This document shows positions 42,676 through 55,182 of a stretch of DNA of 64,000 nt, piece after piece (position 1 is the stretch's first letter; every line of letters starts with the position of its first letter). The notes under the pieces were generated by a model. It did not search any database, was not told the origin of the DNA, and worked only from the letters and a program-made list of their open reading frames with translations. Source of the DNA: Psococerastis gibbosa (lineage: Eukaryota > Arthropoda > Insecta > Psocodea > Psocidae); contig OZ020492.1 of assembly GCA_963971405.1 (NCBI GenBank), positions 16,894,204-16,958,203 on the forward strand, read 5' to 3'. Position numbers and translations under genes: made by a program.

Positions 42676-44776
42676 CAGTCGACTCTCGTTAATTCAAACC
42701 TGCGATAATTCGAACCTCTCTATAATTCAAAGTTATCACGAGTTCCCTACTAAATCTCTTTATATTTCGAACTAAATCAATACATTTTCATACACTTGGA
42801 ATTCGAACGAAAAAATCATTGCTATGTAACAGAACGACGCGTTAATTCGAACTCATCAGCGTCCAACACTCGACAATTCAAAGTTGAGAAGAGGCGGAAA
42901 GATTGTAGTGTACATAAATGTTGCGACAAGGTCAAACTTGTATCAAGATACACGGGCCTATGTTTTTGTTATGATTAGTGTAGTTTGACTATTTGACGCA
43001 CACACTTCTTACGAATTGGTTTGTTTAGTGTTTCAGTTACTGTTAGTCTTTCGTTGGTATGCAGATTAAAAGTTAGTGTTAGCTATGAGCCCTAGAAAGT
43101 ATGAATGTTTGACGATTGCTGAAAATAAAAAGTTCATCGAAAAAGTAGAAGAAGAGTGATGTTGCGAAAGAATTCAAGATTCCTCTGAGTACTCTCTCAA
43201 CAATAATAAAGCACAAGGAGAAAATTAATGCTGCTCGAACTGCTGGAGTACGGAAAAGAACTACTAAAGGTGAATTTCCTCGTCTGGAAGAAAGCCTGGT
43301 CATTTGGCTACGACAGTGTAGAGGACAAAAAGTGTCTATTAGCGGGAACTTTTTGAAGGAAGAAGCAAAAGAGTTCGCGTCTACTCTAAGCATCAAAAAC
43401 TTTGCGGCAAGTGAAGGGTGGCTTACAAATTTCAAAAAGAGAAATGGAGTTGTTTTTAAAAAAGTTTGTGGGGAAAGTGGAAGTGTTGATGATGCAGTTT
43501 GCTTTGATTGGCACGGTAAATTGAAGACCTTGATTGAAAACTATGATGCCCGAGACATTTTTAATACTGATGAAACTGGCCTATTTTTTAAATGTTTACC
43601 GGACAAGATGCTTACTTTTAAAGATGAAAAATGTCACGGAGGAAAACAAAGTAAAGAGAGGTTGACAGTTTTACTTGCAGTAAATATGGATGGATCGGAA
43701 AAACTTAAACCCTTAGTGATAGGAAAAGCAATGAAACCGCGATGTTTCAAAGGAGTGAAATCGTTTCCAACTGATTATCGTGCTAACAAAAAAGCTTGGA
43801 TGACGACAGAACTTTTTAACAATTGGCTTTTAACAGTTAATGGGGACATGAAACGACAAAAGCGGAAAATTTTACTATTTTTAGACAACTGCACTGTCCA
43901 CAACAGTCCTCCTACATTGTCTAACGTGGAACTCTACTTCTTTCCGCCAAATACAACTTCCAAATTGCAACCATTGGACCAAGGGATTATCCATAATTTT
44001 AAGACGTTCTATCGCAAAGAAATTGTTAAGATCGTTTTAGAATCTCTCGAAAAACAGCTAACTGCAAATATCACGGTTCTGACAGCTATTTTACTAATTG
44101 GCAAAGCATGGAGAGCTGTAACACCCCTAACGATTCTCAACTGCTTCAAAAAATCCGGTTTCTTAAAAGAAAATAAAGACAATCTTCCAATACTTATAGA
44201 TGATGAAGAACCAGCAATAGAACCATTAGTTGACATCAGCGGTGTGAGTTTTTCTGATTTTGTTTAAGTGGATGAAAATGTTGCTGTCTCAGGTTCACTA
44301 ACCAATGGCGAAATTTTATCTGCGACAGATACGCAAAGTAACGATGAAGATGAGGACGATACATCGGAACCTTTGGCAGAGGTGTCAGTTAAGGAAGCAA
44401 GATCCTCATTTGATACCTTACAAAGCTTCTGTCCACAAAACGAAAGTGATGAAAAAGCATTTCAGGCACTTTTTCTCTTAAAAAAAGTTATTGAGCAGTG
44501 TGAGCAGCAGAATTGTGCTTTAAAGCAAACCAGTACAACAAAGTTCATTCGAAAGATTAATTAATTCACATTACGAATACATGTACGTACACGAATGTAC
44601 CTCTTAATTCTTGTCATTTTTATATTAATAAATAAAAATTAACCAAATTAACCACCAATAATTCGAAGTTTTATTTATTTTCTCTCACAAATTTCGAACC
44701 ATTTGATATTTCAAACACTCGATAATTCGTAATATTTCAAGAGTCCCTCGAGTTTCGAATTAACGAGAGTCGACTG
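42676..44776 (+). mobile_element. Tigger DNA transposon, full length, disabled
   Basis: A 2,101 bp element ending in CAGTCGACTCTCGTTAATTC and its inverse, with TA duplicated at 42674-42675 and 44777-44778. Both ends carry many subterminal copies of ATAATTCGAA or close variants (for example 42707, 42722, 44661, 44721), which probably bind the transposase. The transposase frame inside has two disabling changes (next entry). The lack of larger deletions suggests a fairly recent insertion. Confidence 0.9.
43086..44564 (+). pseudogene. Tigger transposase, one frameshift and one stop
   Basis: ATG at 43086 opens MSPRKYECLTIAENKKFIEK, then a one-base shift near 43158 leads into VAKEFKIPLSTLSTIIKHKE (psq helix-turn-helix). 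From there the frame is open through the CENP-B-type domain (EFPRLEESLVIWLRQCRG, then FAASEGWLTNFKKRNGVVFK), first Asp in IFNTDETGLFFK (about 43560), second in ILLFLDNCTVHN (43870), third in TSKLQPLDQGIIHNFK (43950-43998), to a TAA at 44265-44267. The same frame then continues (VDENVAVSGSLTNGE … FIRKIN) to 44564, an acidic Tigger-like C-terminus with a dimerising Leu-rich end, so the TAA is a premature stop. Length would be ~490 residues, normal for Tigger. Confidence 0.9.
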
Positions 44777-44779
44777 TAC

Positions 44780-45595
44780 ATGGTCCATGATGCACATGAA
44801 TTACTCATTTATTTACTCATATGGTTATATATTAGGCTAGGCTTTGAAATTTCTTGTTGGAAGAAACTGGGATAACAGATTATTGTAAAATCTATCAAAA
44901 ACGTTTTGTGCGTAAAAGCTACCTAGTATATCATTTAAAAGTTCATTCAGAGGAAAGAAATTTTTCTTGTGACGTGTAAAAAAGGATTGTTAAAATGTCC
45001 TTAACATTTATTCAAAGTAGAAGTTCCAGAGAACTGATTGGATAACTGGCTAATGGTGGAAAAGACTTTATTGGAAAAACAATAAAAACCATTGCTCACA
45101 AGTTACAAACGTTGATCCCAAGAAAGCGCACAAATACGGGATAAAGTTATACAAGCTGTCACATGGCACGCTAAAATCTAAGCTGGTAAGTCTATAAAGA
45201 CCGTGTCTGATATTGGGATTACGGGAGACGTATCTATGAGCCCTACAAGCTAATATGTAAAACGTTAAAAACGCAATCTAAACTGAATCATTAAGACAGC
45301 ATTGTTGCATCGAAGAAAGAATCTAGAAAGGCTACAGAATGAGAAACAGGAAAGAAATTTTAAAACAACTAAAATCATTTCTGATTGAGAAATCCCATTA
45401 TAATATAAATAAATTCCTGAATTAATATTAATTTTGATTGACAGTATTGTCTGATATTTTTAAATAAATTAAAGTAGATTATTGTAAGTTAAATGCCAGA
45501 AGTGGAAATTATTGCAGAAAACGAGGCAGATCTGAACGCTGGCCAAGATTAACTTACATTTTGAGACCACCCTTATTATTAAATTTTGGAAATAA
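44780..45595 (+). other. repeat relics; possible piggyBac scrap
   Basis: 44970-45330 holds a worn copy of the repeat inserted at 39.2-40.4 kb. Within it, 45125-45187 reads AHKYGIKLYKLSHGTLKSKL, which resembles the HK.G.K.Y.L segment of piggyBac transposases, though this is only about 20 residues. The rest is AT-rich and unassigned. Confidence 0.35.
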
Positions 45596-46109
45596 CGAAA
45601 AATCACAAAAAAATGCCAGGAAACGCCGCTGTTCCTACTAACCATATTGATGGTGATATCAAGGCATTAATTAATGCAATTCCAGAGTATGCGAGTATGC
45701 ACCTGGTCAAAATTTATCGTTCTTTCTCACAGAAATAGATAACCTCGTTAATCATGTAAATAACCGCATAACTGTCGATCAGATTTATGTCATTGAGTGT
45801 TCAATTCGATTAAAAATAAAAGTAGAAGCAAGGGATTTTATTTCATACCAAAATGCAAAAGATTGGGCGAGCATAAGAAAATGCCTTATTCAAAAGTACG
45901 GGGACCAAAAAAACGAAGATATTTTGATTAACAGCTTAACTTAATGTGTCTAAAATCAAAATGAAAATTGCCTTGACTATTACGGAAGGCTATTGAAATG
46001 TATGAATGTTTTAATGCAGCACCTGCAATTAAACTCCACTGACCCAAACTACACGACATACAAAAAAGCGATTATGACAAATTAGCCATAAATAAGTGCA
46101 ATACTTGTT

Positions 46110-46910
46110 ATGAAATAAATGGGGTCGATTCGATCAAATACTTGAGTGTTATCATTGATAGTAGTTTACGATGGAAAGAACACATAGCTTTGACAAGAAC
46201 ACGAGTTCGCAAAACCTTTTACAAATTCCACTAATTTTGGCAATAAACTTACTACGCCAAACCTATTTTGGCATTGTACAGTCTATAGTTACTTTTGCTC
46301 TTATTGCGTGGGGTGGAGCTTACTATTCTTCGCAGGATCATTTAAAGCGTACTATTAATAATAGCGTTGTCTAAATAGCGTAATAGCGTGTCCCACTCAG
46401 AGGATATATGCGGAGTTTGGTGTACCTACACTTGAAGAGCTCTCTATGTTTCAGTTGCTTATGTATGCACCTACCATAGTCAACAGCATTCCCAATATTA
46501 GTGACATTCATTTCGTTGGTACAAGAGAAAGATCTGTGAATAATTTATGTATGGTACGCGCACACAGACATATTTTTGATCATTCACGTATATTTAAAGC
46601 AATAGCCCTGTTCAATACCTTACCAACGGACATTAAAGGCCAGTGTCAGTTGCCTAAATTCAAATCAATCGTCAAAACATGGGTAGAAAACCAATCTTGA
46701 TTTGTAAACTGTTCAATGTTCAAGTTTTTCTACAGAGTTAGGCCTAGATGTTTTAGATTTTTAAATATTAAATTGTATGTCTCGTAAAAGTATGTAAATG
46801 TGACGACACATCCTCTGTATAATGACAATGTTTACCCACGTAACAAGTCAGCTCTTTGGTTGTACTTAGTGTGGGTAGATGTAAATGTAAATCAAATCAT
46901 TATTTATATA
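46110..46910 (+). mobile_element. LINE 3' end within the Ty3-like fossil
   Basis: Reads VDSIKYLSVIIDSSLRWKEH, then LLRQTYFGIVQSIVTFALIA and WGGAYYSSQDHLKRTINN, then IFDHSRIFKAIALFNTLP and LPKFKSIVKTWV before a stop at 46698. KYL.V..D..L.W..H and the following Y….S...Y....WG pattern is the region after reverse transcriptase in CR1/Jockey-like LINEs. A frameshift (~46228) and a stop near 46372 break it. The 3' end has gtaaatgtaaat repeats at 46880, as in some CR1/L2 tails. Confidence 0.75.
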
Positions 46911-48259
46911 TACTATTTCATTTTCATAAAGAAATAAATTTCCAAGAACGGGTGCCCGTTTCATCCTATATATGAGATATATGAGACGAATCACCTGTTT
47001 ATGTTATGTCTTACCGGCATCCTTATGCTATGAACGAGGAAATCCAAAGACAAATTCAGAACATGTTAGATTATGAAATAATCCGACCATCTGCATCACA
47101 ATATAGCGCACCAGTATGGGTGGTGCCAAAGAAATTAGACGCGTCTGGGCAGAGAAAATTTCGTATAGTGATAGATTATCGTAAATTGAATGAGAAGACA
47201 ATAAGTATCCCCTCCCTAGAATCGATGAAATCTTAGATAATTTAGGAAAGTGTAAATACTTCAGCACTATCGACTTGGCCCAAGGATTTCATCAAATAGA
47301 GATGGATCCAGCCTCCATTGAGAAAACGGCTTTTTCTGTCAACAATGGGCACTATAAATACCTCCGAATGCCCTTTGGTCTAAAAAATGCACCCAGCCCT
47401 TTTCAAAGAGCGATGGACAACTTATTAAGATCATTTTTGTATAAACGTTGCTTTGTATACATAGATGATGTTGTAATCTTCTCTAAATCCCTGGACGAGC
47501 ACCTTTTCTCCATATTCACCTAATTTTCAGAAGTTAAGGGAATGCAATTTAAAGATCCAACTAGTTTCTATGTAAAGATGTAGCATTTTTAGGTCATGTC
47601 ATAACCCAAGACTGCAACAAGCCAAACCCACAAAAAATAGAAGCCGTTGAGAAGTTTCCGATTCCGAAAACTACCAAGGAAATTAAATCCTACTTAGGAC
47701 TAGTAGGTTATTACCGACGTTTTATAGCCAACTCCGCACAAGTCGTAGCACCTATGACCAGAGCGTTAAAGAAAGGATCAAAAATAAATATCAATGACCC
47801 AGATTATATTCAAGCTTTTCACACATGTAAAGAATTGCTGACTAATGCACCTATTCTTGCATATCACAATTTCAAAAAACAATTTACCCTGACTACGGAC
47901 GCCTCAAATGTCGGGTCCTATCTCAAAATGGCAGGCCCATTGCCTATTATTCCAGGATTCTAAATTCTGCTGAGAGAAACTATTCTACTATTGAAAGGGA
48001 CTTTTGGCAATTCTAGAATCAACAAAACATTTCAGACCTTACCTTTTTGGACAAAAATTCACAATAGAGACAGATCATAATCCTTTAGATTCGTTCCACA
48101 AAATTAAAGAACCGAATTCTAGACTTATTAGGTGGAAAATAAAATTAGAATAGTATAATTTTGATATCGTATATAGAAAAGGAAAAGAAAATTGTGTAGC
48201 AGACGCTATCTCACGCATAGAAATACATAATGATGAAGCTATATCGGAAGCGGAAGTAT

Positions 48260-48508
48260 CAGGCACGTAGCCAGGGAGGCTATGGGGGCTCCTCCCGAAA
48301 TGTAAAAAAACAATGATTTGTTAGTTTATTTATATTTGTTCTCGTTCGATCCAGTGTACATAGGCCTACAGTAGATTCGATAAAGCAAGATACTTCCGCA
48401 GATTACGGAAGTCTTGACCCGCCGTTTTACTGGGGGTATTCCATACCCCCCTCCCCCAACCCCCTGGTAGTTAGCCCCTCCCGAAATAAAATCCTGGCTA
48501 CGTGCTTG
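48260..48508. mobile_element. 249 bp hAT-type MITE, 8 bp TSD
   Basis: Ends CAGGCACGTAGCCAGG and CCTGGCTACGTGCTTG are inverted repeats with one mismatch, flanked by identical GGAAGTAT at 48252-48259 and 48509-48516. The interior has a second, smaller inverted repeat (cttccgcagattacggaag) and C/G-rich ends (cctcccgaaat). Related by its terminal sequence (CGTAGCCAGG) to the MITE at 22794-22973. It interrupts the Ty3-like fossil. Confidence 0.88.
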
Positions 48509-50009
48509 GGAAGTATATAGAATTGTAGAATCACACAGAGAAGTTAGCACACCCAGTAATCATATTAATGACTCTTGACAATATCCCATTAAATCAATTA
48601 ATACCCCTATCACCTCTTGATAGTCCTTCTACACTACTTCCTTCAAGTAGTAACCCAGATGCAGATGTCATAGAAACAGCAAATGCAGATGATAATCAAA
48701 CAATCCACGCAACCAATGATGACAATGGAAAAACCTAGCAATATCTGAAAGACCCGTGAATGTCATTCCTAACAGGATAATTTTAATACTAGGGGAATGC
48801 TTTAAGAGACGCATTTGGGAAAAATACCCATATAATCACTATAAATCCAAATTCGTTTGAGATGAAAATTTAAGTGAGTTACTCATGGATACAATTCAAC
48901 CTGATCTTTCTTACGGTATGTTCTTTGAAGATAATCAGATAAGGGAACTGTTCATTGAAATGTGTAAGTCTTTATTTAATTATTCTGTCAAGATTGTTGT
49001 AAGTAACAAATACTGTTTAAATGTCACTAACCCTGATGGCCAAAATGAAATCATTTATGAATATCACGATAGAACTCATAATGGAATTAATGAAACTCTA
49101 ACCCAATTATAACAGACATATTTTTGGCCTAATATGAAAGAATCAATTACGACTATTATTAATAAATGCGAAACCTGTTTAAAATCGAAATATGAACGAC
49201 ACCCTTATAATCCAAAATTAAATGGACCCCTTCTCGCAAAAAGGCCATTTGATGTAATCCACAGATACTTCAAGCTTTCAAAGTTCCAAGTTTTCAACTA
49301 TCATTGATTTATTCTCCAGATATGCCCAAGCCTATAGAAAAAAAGATGGTACTTGTGTTACTGTTCTCAACAAACTTATACATTTCTTTGGCCATCATAA
49401 TTATCCTCAGAAACTTGTATGTGATGAAGGAAGGGAATTCGAGAACAGACCGTTTGAAGAATTTTGTAAATTTCATAAGATTGAACTACACTATACTACT
49501 GTCAATAATCCAAATTCTAACTCACCCATGGAGAGATTTCATTCCACCATAATTGAAAAATTAAGAACATTAAAAATTCCCTTGCAACATGATGATGTCG
49601 GCTATACTCATTTACAACCAATCTATTCACTTCTCAACTGGTTATTCACCATTTCGCTTGTTATATGGCCGCTATGAAAGATTGACAGACTGACATCGAC
49701 ATGTCCATTCTAGAACAGTACAACCAAAAATGATATGTTTACTGCACTCACGCTGCCACACATTAATTGGACCCTATACATATTCGTCAACATTACCAAC
49801 TTTCGAAATCACGCTTACAAAAACATCCAGTGTTAACTTACTCCCAATAAAAGGTATTCAACTGAAGCTTCATCACCTAGATGACCCACAGGAAATCATG
49901 TTAGAAGCAAAGGATATATCGCAACCAAACAATTTTGAAGCTGCTGGTTCTATAACACTGTTGCTTATATTTTCCGTCAACTTTTTTTACCTAACTTAAA
50001 AGGACTGAC

Positions 50010-51605
50010 TTTGGAACGTTTCCTTGGATAAATTCATCAACTTTGACGACGGGCATTGTATGCCCTAAAAAGACTGACTTGATAATATCTTTCCAGTTAG
50101 AGGCGGCATTACTAGTACGTAAACAATCGCGGCAAATTTTAATGCCCTACACCGAGGGATGGGCAGGGAGAGGGGGCCAAGAGGTGTCTAAGAAGGGAAA
50201 TTCGTGAAGCTTTTAGATGACATCAAATAATTTATCATTCGTTTAATCGTGGCTGGTCATATTGACTAATCTAAACCTAGAAGATTTATTGTACATTAAG
50301 AAGCATTAGAAAGACGAAAGATAATTTTGTTTATTTTCCAGATGGGCGATAGGGCATTAGCAAATTGGTCACTGACATAACTTGCTATTTTCATGCAATC
50401 CACTACTGTAATCCTGCCCTAGTAGCGACTTAAATAATATAAAATACTCAATTTAAAAAAAAACCTGCTACCCCCCGGCAGGGCAATTAGATGCAGTGAT
50501 AAAGCCCCCTTAATTTAAAATGAGCACTAGTAAAAGAAGAAGCATGATCATTTATATTTTGGATAAAATCCTCCATAAGTTTGCGGCGGCAGAACGTGGT
50601 TACGTTTCTAAAAAAGAACTCTCAGCGTTCGTTAAAATATTTTGTTTGTTGAAACTCTCATACGTAATTATAACTATGCCATTTATACACACTAGCTTTT
50701 AGTTTATAAGGCTACTTAAAAACTAATGGTGACTTGCAAACTTTAATTTCTTAAGAAAGTTTTTTAATTTAATTAAAATCGATAATTTATTCCTCTCTAG
50801 TGTTCCGACGCTATCCCACGTGCGCTGCTGCAATCAATATGCTTGCAGTCTTAACTTGTTGATTTAAAATTTCTGATATTGATAGCGACGAATTCTGCTC
50901 GATTCCGTCAAATCATGCAACACCACACCTTACTACCACGGCACCCACGATTGTACAAGCCATAATTTCACATCAAATTACTTAATATAAATACAAATAT
51001 AAAAATATTGTGGGTGACAAAAGTTAAGATTAGATAAGTCTTTAGCAGTATATTTGGAGCAGAAGTCTTCGTCCGAAACGCAGTCTACGTCGCAGCCAAG
51101 CTGAAGAAGGTGCCGTCGTCGAAGATATCCATCGCGTCGTCGCAACCGAAGATCTCACATCAGTAGAAGACTTCATAACAGTCATATTGAAGGAGAAGCT
51201 CGTCGTGGAATTGATGGGCAGCACAGCTTATGGGGATTTCGTATGGTACACCATCAGTCCGTAACAGCAATAATTTGAACAGCCAGTACAGTTCAAAGAC
51301 AGCAGGAGACGTATTTTCCAGTTTTCAAAAAGCAGTTCTGCTATTTGTCGGAGAATCAGTTCATTTGACGAAAGCTGCAGATCCTTATTTTAGGAATACA
51401 GCGACCGTTTTAGCACATGTTAAATGTTGAGACAGGAATTTATAAATGAAGAACCAAGTTGCGAAATAGTTCGAGTGAACAGTCTGCGAAAAACATCCCA
51501 GAGTGAGCTTAATCTTTGAAGTAGCATTATATATTTGACTTATAGTTCAAAAGGTCTTCGCTACTAATCATAAACATCAGGAGCACTTCTCTCTTTGAGG
51601 AACTG
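50010..51605. other. unassigned stretch
   Basis: Mostly AT-rich. A GC-richer island at 51055-51230 has open frames on both strands but no recognisable domain. No terminal repeats, RNA gene or promoter element that I could defend. Confidence 0.25.
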
Positions 51606-51610
51606 GCGCC

Positions 51611-52325
51611 TTGTAACTTTATTTTTTATTTGTTCTTCATTTAGTGTTTTTGGAGTTCCGTGCTGGCCTCATACAGCTGCTAAATGTGAAAGCGCAATCT
51701 GTATATCTGGCCACTTTCCCCATTCCCTTCCCTCCAACCTCCTTGTGGAAATGGGGTCTTGAAACTTAATTTTTTTTATTTGTTATTCATTTAGTGTTTT
51801 GGGGAGTCCCATGTTGGCCTCATAGAGCTGCTCAGTGTGAAAGCGCAATCTGTATATCTGGCCACTTTTCCCATTCCCTCGCCTCCAACCGCCTTGAGGA
51901 AATGGGGTCTTGAAACTAGATTTTTTTATTTGTTCTTCATTTAGTGTTTTGGGGAGTTCCATGCTGGCCTCTTACGGTGTATAAAGTGAAAGCATACTCC
52001 GTATTTCAGGGCACTTTCCCATTCCCTCACCTCCAACCTCCTTGAGGAAATGGGGTCTTGAAACTAATTTTTTTATTTGTTCTTCATTTAGTGTTTAGGT
52101 GAGTCCCATGCTGGCCTCATAGAGCTGCTTAGTGTGAAAGCGCAATCTGTATATCTGGCCACTTTTCCCAATCCCTTCTCTCCAACCTCCTTGTGGAAAT
52201 GGGGTCTTGAAACTAGATTTTCATATTTGTTCTTCATTTAGTGTTTTTGGGAGTCCCATAATGGTCTCTTACGGTGAATAAAGAGAAAGCATGCTCCGTA
52301 TTTCAGGGCACTTTCCCGTTTCCCA
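51611..52325 (+). repeat. 150 bp tandem satellite, five units
   Basis: Units start at about 51611, 51759, 51909, 52059 and 52207, with the landmark cttcatttagtgttt in every unit and gggtcttgaaac at each join. Two unit types alternate in the order A, A, B, A, B. Type A has gaaagcgcaatctgtatatc then tggccac; type B has tcttacggtg.ataaag then gaaagcat.ctccgtatttc. The last unit is cut short by unrelated sequence. Confidence 0.9.
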
Positions 52326-52683
52326 GTCTCTGACTGCCATCTAACTGACTATATAGCTATTCTCTTCAGCAAAGGTATCCGCAGGAGCACCAAGTCGTCA
52401 TTGACAACTCTCCGTCGAGACAGGGGGGATCACTTTCACTATATCAGGGAGATCTCTGCTCTGATATGAAGTGGGGGGGGGGGGGAGGGTTAGAGTGTAG
52501 TCCTCCATATTCCATTGGAATCCAGCCACTCATCCGGCGTCTGCCTCCAAAAAGTCAGCATCCATGACTGAAACATAATTTAATTTATTAAGAATCAACA
52601 GGAATTTTGGGTCTAAAGTTATGTTCATTAAAAAAAAAAAAAAAAAAAAAGATTCATACGAGTACGTTTCTTATGTTTGTTTC

Positions 52684-53539
52684 TTTCCAATTTATACGTA
52701 GTATAAGGAAAGCTTTGTGATGGTCGAAATTTTCGATTCCGAGATTTCAACGGATTTACACGTTCTGAGGCTCCAGGAACCCAAAAAAGTGGTTTTTACG
52801 AAATGTCTGTCTGTCGCTCTGTCTGTGCGTCGATTTCCGGGCAAACTACTCGGTCGATTTTGATGAAATTCGGCATGTAGGTTCACGAAAATCATACCTC
52901 GGGGCCCTTTTTTTTATTTTGGGCTAACTCAATTTGGGGGGGTTATATTTTCAAAAAACTCCAAAAAAACGTCCAAAAAAATTATTTCTCGAAAAAGGCT
53001 CCAACAATTTCTTTTAAATTCGCATATATTGTAAACGTTATTAATGTTGACAAAATGAGAGGGGTCGCTTGCCCCTTGATAGTTTGCTTCTGGGGGTAAA
53101 AAAATAAAAATAACTAAATTTTAATGAAAAATAACTAAAAAACAATTTTTCTGTGAAACCTTTCCATCTATGATTTCTACCTTCAGGCAGGTTTTAGGTG
53201 TTAAATTGAGTAACGAAACCGGACAGGTTGCCTTCCCAAAATATTATTTGGTTTTGTGCAAAAAAAATGTTTTTGAAAAAATGATAGAAAATTCACGGTC
53301 AAATGCATTGCGTGCCCTGCCATTATTATTGCTGTGTGGTAATTAGTTGGTCTGACCTATCTAGAATTTACCTCGCCTCCAGTGACGGTGGACCAGGTCC
53401 AGGACCAGCCCCCCCCCCCCCCCCCCGAGATGCCGGAAATTTACATAAGAAAATTATTTACCATGAAATTACTCATTTTCTCTAGCTAATACTTGATAAA
53501 TTGGAAAGCATGTTCGAGTAAACTCGGACCGGTTCTTTA
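52684..53539 (-). repeat. ~850 bp interspersed repeat, copy 3
   Basis: Inverse of the elements at 17999 and 20983: on the plus strand it runs from TTTCCAATTTATA through cgaaatgtctgtctgtc, gatagtttgcttctgggggt, a C-tract at 53410-53426, to ATAAATTGGAAAGC and ccggttcttta. The similarity continues about 25 bp beyond the GCTTTCC end in all three copies, so that inverted repeat is probably not the exact boundary. Confidence 0.75.
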
Positions 53540-53950
53540 CAAAAAAATAACTGACTGGTTTATGGGAGGGCAAACAGACGACTGCGCTAGAACGTTACAG
53601 AAATTATTGAGTTCCGTAACTAAACAAATATAAAAAAAACTATGAATAAATGGATAAGGACCCGCTCGACTTAAGCCACCATCACGTAGGCTATGTATCG
53701 TACAAGAAAACGATTACAATTGTGGAAATCAATGATAGTTAACCGCTGGTTCGTATTCAAAGGGTTTGCTTGGTAGAAAACGTTAGCCCCTACAAATTTA
53801 AGAAATGTCTCAGTAAGGAAAACTGTACAGCATCACCATGTAACAATGCATGAAGGGGTATTCCCTACCGCGACATTTCCAACCGAGGTGGGACTGGCCA
53901 TAGGAAACAGCTAAATATCCTATGAATTATTAAAAATAATCAAACTCACC

Positions 53951-54213
53951 TTTTGTGTATTCTTTTTTTGCAGTTGTTCGTATAGCTGTTTATACGTCTG
54001 AGCTTGTTCTACTGGCCAAAAACATTTCAGAAATAGATTATGTGAATAGCAATTAAGGGCTACATTGACTAAACGTCGAAATTTAACAGAAAATCCAATG
54101 GGTATACGTTTAAACGTGGCTACAGAATAATTTACCCGTTGGTTTGAACTTTCGGGCAGGACGACAGTAGGCAGCAATGGCTGTATAATTCGCTCCTGCT
54201 GCGGCAGGCATTG
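53951..54213 (-). CDS. possible exon with strong splice donor
   Basis: Unrecognised. On the minus strand an open frame (54177-53951) ends in PVEQAQTYKQLYEQLQKKNT and QK exactly at a consensus donor, AAAAG|GTGAGT. A separate ATG at 54213 (acaATGCCTGCCGCAGC) opens MPAAAGANYTAIAAYCR in another frame that stops at about 54112, so the two do not make one exon without a frameshift. The heptad-like Gln/Lys-rich end could be a coiled coil. Low confidence: one good donor site by itself occurs often by chance. Confidence 0.25.
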
Positions 54214-54479
54214 TTATAAATATGGTTTTGTGGCCAGCAAAACAAGCAGAAATCGATTGGCATATTAACCTAAAAAGTTTTGATTTCGAATCCAAATGGC
54301 TGTCGCAAATAGCCTAAAGGTAAAATGTTTATGTCCGTACTAATGCTGCCGTGCAACTTAGTTCCTGAACTGAACTTATACGACTATTTCCGCCAATTCT
54401 CATACGGCCCTTTCGCTTATGTTATTTAGAGCGCCCTATTTCTGCTTCAGCCTGTATGGCCGCATTGGTATAACGAAGC

Positions 54480-54965
54480 AAATTTATTGCTCGTTCAGTG
54501 CTATCCAGACAGATGGGCAGTGAATCTGATAGCGTACTTCCAAACATTTCTCATTATCTTCAGTGGCACTGCGTAGACTAAAGATGGTATCCAAGGAGCT
54601 GCGCAGTAGCAAGAGTTTGGGTAAGGGGATAGTTTTATTTTTTATTTAAAAAAAAATTTAACACTAATGCCTGTATCCGAATGATCTCTTCAGTCGGCTC
54701 ATTGAGTAAATTAATAACTGGGCTGAGTTACAACACGTCTCCGATTGCATGGGGCGTAGACTCTCGCACAGGCCACTGAAGCCTGTTATTATTTTATGTT
54801 ATGCGCTATTATCACTCCCCCTCCCATTATTATAAATAAATACAATTGCTCAGCCCCTTGTCCAAATAATTGCTATTAAGCCTCTGCAGTACCGCTGACG
54901 ATACTAACAGCACCTGTTGACGAAAAGTATGGAAGTGTCAGATCGACCACGACCTATCTACCCGG
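54480..54965. repeat. worn relative of the 55.2 kb palindrome
   Basis: 54525-54620 (gtacttccaaacatttctc, atcttcagtggcactgcgta) resembles the left arm, and 54905-54965 (ctgttgacgaaaagtatgga, agtgtcagatcgaccacgac) the right arm, of the element at 55183-55622. About 280 bp of unrelated, partly T-rich sequence lies between them, so this is probably an older copy with an insertion. Confidence 0.55.
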
Positions 54966-55182
54966 ATTCTATTGCATACAGCAGAGAATTGTAATGGAGT
55001 CGATTCAAAAGCGGTATGCAATGGCAGCCCCAGTTTATAACATAGATCCTAGATTTGCCAATGGCATGCCTGACCATGCACAAAGACTATTCACGGTGAA
55101 TTCTAAAGAAAATACTCCTATACAAAATTCCAATTCTATCAAATAAAACTAAATCGTGGCCGTAGGAAGTCAATACTAAGAA

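Larger units (their letters stand above)
45600..50000 (+). mobile_element. Ty3-like (errantivirus-like) LTR element fossil
   Basis: Broken plus-strand retroelement. Parts in order: a gag-like region (about 45610-46080), a reverse transcriptase (47000-47520), RNase H (about 47850-48200), an integrase with the zinc-binding and core regions (about 48890-49680), and a short, uncertain env-like remnant (49730-50000). Gag and pol are separated by a LINE tail at 46110-46910, and a hAT MITE sits between RNase H and integrase. No matching LTR pair was found by eye. It carries many interruptions (of the order of ten), is clearly dead, and predates the MITE. Confidence 0.8.

Noticed and set aside
49304-49552. 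Separate 82-codon gene
   Set aside because: It is an off-frame reading within the integrase part of the Ty3-like fossil.
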